Source of the DNA: Lyophyllum atratum
Taxonomy: Eukaryota; Basidiomycota; Agaricomycetes; Agaricales; Lyophyllaceae
NCBI GenBank assembly: GCA_014905825.1
Contig: JACGCN010000001.1
Span: forward strand, 620,001-684,000
Length of the DNA stretch: 64,000 nt
Direction of reading: 5' to 3'
Within the stretch, counting starts at the first letter, position 1. Each line of letters opens with the position of its first letter. This document shows, piece by piece, positions 61,103-64,000 of this stretch. The notes beneath the pieces were generated by a model that saw only the letters and a list, made by a program, of their open reading frames with translations, ran no database searches and was not told where the DNA came from. The position numbers were made by a program, and so were the translations under genes.

Positions 61103-62755
61103 ATGTCGGGCTCAACACCACAACCGATACCACCCTCCATACTCGCGCTCCCTCCCTATGCAACGACCTCTCCCTCCCGTCTTCAAGCACTCTACTCCGA
61201 CATCTCGCGGCAGAAGCACTCCAACCCAACGTCATACCAGTCTAACATCGAGTGGTGGCGCAAGGCCCTTCAGGTTATTGTCAGCTCTGGCCTGCAGACA
61301 GACAGCAGCAGTAGACTCACGCTTCGGGCTGATGCGCGGCTGATGGAGCGGGTCAGAGTAGAGGGGGTTGGGAAGCCGCTGGCGCTTGGCGCAGTAGTCG
61401 TGCGTTGTGGCTTTATGTGCAAATGAAGATGAGATTAACTGACGACTCTTTGGCCTAGAAAGGCAGAACTATTGGCTAGCAAGGCGCTCATTCCTCAAGC
61501 CGAATTCCTGAGTGCGAAGGACTCGATATATGACCCGGGATGGCTGCCTGGGCGAATAGTGGCATTTGTCGTGGGTAAGCCGCTCTGGTGGGTGCTAGAG
61601 CAGATGGGGGTGGTCGGCGAGGAAGGCTTGCTCGGTGGAGGCTCAAATCCTGAACCATAAAGATACCGTGTGGTGGGGGGAGTATGTTTTTGTTTCCCTT
61701 GTGGAGAGGGCGGCGGACGAGGTACTGGAGAAACAGGCGATGAAGATGGGAGACGTAGGGACCGTCTATTTTCATTTGACGGCTTCAGACGGGACTTTGG
61801 GTCGGCCCTCGGGATTGAGGGTGCGCTCACAGAGGCAGATGCAACTGTGCTGCTGAGGTTTTTGGAACGGGATAGGAAGGCTGCGTTGTTCGACAAAGAG
61901 GTATCTATTGTAACGAAACCTTTCGTTCCCGTTCCTCATCTAAATCTGACATCCTAGGTTATCAAATTTTTAATAGACGACCCATCTGTTCCAAGGGAGA
62001 TTAATGCTGCTGATCGAGGCATTCTGGAGCTCAGAGGTGCCTGTGCAAAACCTCCACGCGCAGGTCGACGGTTTGCAACATAAGATGGACGAGTTAAGCA
62101 ATTCTATTCCTATCCTTTCCTGTAGCCACTAATACGGGGGCTTACAACAGGTGCACGCAAAAAGCAACGGCTGCGCTCCAACAGAAGCGTAAGCCCATAG
62201 CGCTGAGCCATATCCGGGTAAGGAAACAACTTGAGGACCTGCTCTCAAAACGGTTGGGCTCCCTGGAAAACCTCGAATCTACTCTCCTCCGCGTGGAAGC
62301 GGCCGCAGGTGACATTCAGGTGCGTCTCCAGTTCCTTAACATGGTCAGCTCGGAACTCGATCTACCACCTACTTTAGATAATGAAATCATACGAGTCTTC
62401 CACGGCCACGCTCCGCGCCATCCTCGCTCACCCGTCTCTGCAAAAGGAATCCATTGAAGCCACAATGGACGCTCTCGCAGAAGTCAATGCGGATGCGAAG
62501 GAGGTGGACGAGGCTGTGCGGATCGGGGCCGACGTTGCTGTAGGCGTCGGCGATATGATTGACGATGCGGACTTGGAGGACGAGCTAAGGGCACTTATTC
62601 AGGAAGATGAACAAGAGAAGCAAGGCAAGGTGGATCTGGACAAGGAGAGGGCGGCAATAGAGACGCGTGCAAGACTGGAAAGGGTGGGAGAACTCCCCAA
62701 TGGGGTGCCAAGCCCAACGATAGACGCGACGCGCTCTAGGGTAGCACTAGCTTGA
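61103..62755 (+). CDS. CHM7: CHMP7-like ESCRT-III protein (Chm7), with frame breaks
   Basis: Nuclear-envelope ESCRT-III adaptor. ATG 61103. The N-terminal winged-helix part has NIEWWRKALQVIVSSGLQ, VEGVGKPLALGAVV, then KALIPQAEFLSAKDSIY and PGRIVAFVVGKPLWWVLEQMG. The C-terminal SNF7 core has VDGLQHKMDE, CTQKATAALQQKRKPIALSHIRVRKQLEDLL, LESTLLRVEAAAGDIQ, SIEATMDALAEVNADAKEVDEAV and an acidic DDADLEDELRALIQED helix. Between 61620 and 62050 the best frame changes three times: before EYVFVSLVERAADEVLEK, before FSFDGFRRDFGSALG, and at 62042, where one extra T separates ILELRGA from VQNLHAQVDG. I cannot explain all by introns. The family call is firm; the gene model in that stretch is not. Confidence 0.72.
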
Positions 62756-62956
62756 AGTGGATCGCCGCAGGCTCGCGATTGGATTTAGTATGTGCTTACT
62801 GGATGATACCTTGTGACGAATGTGTACCATTATTCTTTCCTTAGAAACGTATCTACCCTAAAGTCTTTCCGAATAGTATCCTGGTCTATCCAACTCAGGC
62901 ATCAGTGGCGCCGTGAAGAGTCATTCATTGCATTGTATTTCGTCGACGAAATACTG

Positions 62957-63995
62957 CTAGACGGGTGGCGTTGGCTCTTCGTGGCACTCACCATCCGAGA
63001 TATGAATGAACTTATTGCCAACTCTACTCCCCTGTTCATCAGAATGCGTGATCCAAACCATGGCCTTGAGCATGGCTTGGGGTGAACGGATCTCATTTCG
63101 CATGAACTTCTCAACAGCCGCCGAGGACGCCGAATCTAAAGCAGAAGTCGGTTCTGTTGACAGAATAATCAGCATTGAAGCAAGTGGAGCAGGGTGCGGG
63201 GCACGGACCGTCGAGAAGCATAACCTCGGCGGTGTTGAGGCTCAGTGCAATCGCCAGGGCGATTCTTTGGGCTTCACCGCCGCTTAAGTTGGACCATTCC
63301 CTTTCCCAGAGCTGAGAATCGACATCCCACTTGGCAGATATCTCGAGCGCGCGCTGGAACGGATCCTGGTGGTATTTGCGTTCCTTCTTCAACGCGCGGA
63401 CGTGATTCTTGTGAGCTTCGAGAGAAGTTATTGTTCTGAGGAAGTCTTGCGGTGTCCCTGGAAGCATTGACGGACGCTGGGGGACATAGAGAATCCGTGT
63501 GCGAAAGGAAGGGATGCCTACGCGTGTGAGAAGATAGTCGCCTGGAAGGTAATTATAGCTAACCAAATGCCTTGGGTGCGCTTTCGAAGGCTAGGTTATG
63601 AGGCGTCGCGAGAGATAGCAAAAAATTACTTACCTTCCACGATAGAGAACCTGGCCATCGTAGAGAATGAGGTGTGCAATGCACTTAAGGAGGGTGGTTT
63701 TTCCCGAGCCACTTTTACCGCGAAGAACAACAATGTCGCCTATATTGAGATTTAGCGCCGAGAATGGGAAGAGTGCTCCTCGCAACCTTCGTTGATAGTC
63801 ATGTTGATGTCACTGAACACAGGTTGATCATCTCGCTGACAAGAAATGCTGCAAAGCTGGAGCAAAGGCGGTTGGGTCATTAAGTACGTCGGACGAGATG
63901 GCTGGAGGCCTCCGGAGGTAGTTCATGTGCTTGTGAGAGCCGAATGTGCGCGATGTTTGGCAAGAACACCAGAGCCAAGCATCCCAGCGCCACAT
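62957..63995 (-). CDS. ABC transporter ATP-binding protein, YbbL/FetA-like
   Basis: Single ABC ATPase domain. Seen on the minus strand: NLNIGDIVVLRGKSGSGKTTLL (Walker A), GQVLYRG, an intron, GIPSFRTRILYVPQRPSMLPGTP (Q-loop), an ABC signature WSNLSGGEAQRIALAIAL, VMLLD joined by an intron (GTCCGT...TCAACAG) to EPTSALDSASSAAVEKF (Walker B and D-loop), and VWITHSDEQ (H-loop His). The PQRPSMLPGTP wording and the small size resemble bacterial YbbL/FetA-type ATPases also found in fungi. All ATPase motifs are present. The 5' end is uncertain: ATG 63995 is possible, but DQPVFSDINMTI and GALFPFSALN are offset from neighbouring frames, so one or two junctions are unresolved. The membrane partner is not in the window. 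Stop TAG 62957-62959; convergent with CHM7. Confidence 0.72.
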
Positions 63996-64000
63996 GCGCG

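Overview
The window is nuclear DNA from a filamentous basidiomycete, most likely an agaricomycete. Genes are split by many short introns of about 45-65 nt, are packed on both strands, and include fungal marker genes: a white-collar-2 blue-light factor, DASH subunit Dad3, Tim54, a Ste23-type protease and a LIS1/PAC1 homologue. No bacterial operon, CRISPR array, rRNA or recognisable transposon was seen.

Layout: 1-5.5 kb, the 3' part of a kinesin-4 motor gene; 6.0-8.8 kb, a short-chain dehydrogenase and WC-2; 9.1-11.0 kb, convergent ARPC1 and DAD3; 11.8-15.2 kb, a conserved acidic-tail protein and an AGC-like kinase; 15.7-19.2 kb, inositol-pentakisphosphate 2-kinase and isovaleryl-CoA dehydrogenase; 19.7-24.5 kb, a Zn2Cys6 factor, LIS1 and an unrecognised protein; 25.0-27.4 kb, mitochondrial ATP synthase beta and tRNA-Ser(AGA); 27.5-31.8 kb, an insulinase-type metalloprotease; 32.1-39.3 kb, divergent CKS1 and the meiotic helicase MER3/HFM1; 39.3-43.1 kb, TIM54 and the splicing factor SNW1/Prp45; 43.1-45.3 kb, two unrecognised divergent genes; 45.7-50.1 kb, an inositol-polyphosphate 5-phosphatase, beta-carbonic anhydrase and ribosomal protein uL30/L7; 50.4-60.8 kb, a tandem array of five related single-pass membrane proteins with an aldo-keto reductase between copies 1 and 2; 61.1-64.0 kb, a CHMP7-like ESCRT protein and an ABC ATPase.

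Most of the window is ordinary housekeeping (cytoskeleton, mitochondrion, inositol phosphate metabolism, cell cycle, splicing). The accessory part is the 50-61 kb array. Its members share a secreted Cys-rich ectodomain with the signature C-x-C-x2-V-x-YSL-x-SAC, a Ser/Thr-rich stalk, a glycine-rich membrane helix, a basic stop-transfer run and variable cytoplasmic tails, with intron positions in the same places. I know no function for it. Copies 1 and 2 read cleanly. Copies 3-5 and the two genes that follow contain several one-base frame breaks, so either this end is decaying or the base calls are poor there. Other points of note: two GC-AG introns with identical donors in neighbouring genes, a 16-nt microexon that carries helicase motif VI of MER3, and an ACGCGT element between CKS1 and MER3. 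Exon boundaries were read by eye from splice consensus and family conservation; no alignment or database search was possible.
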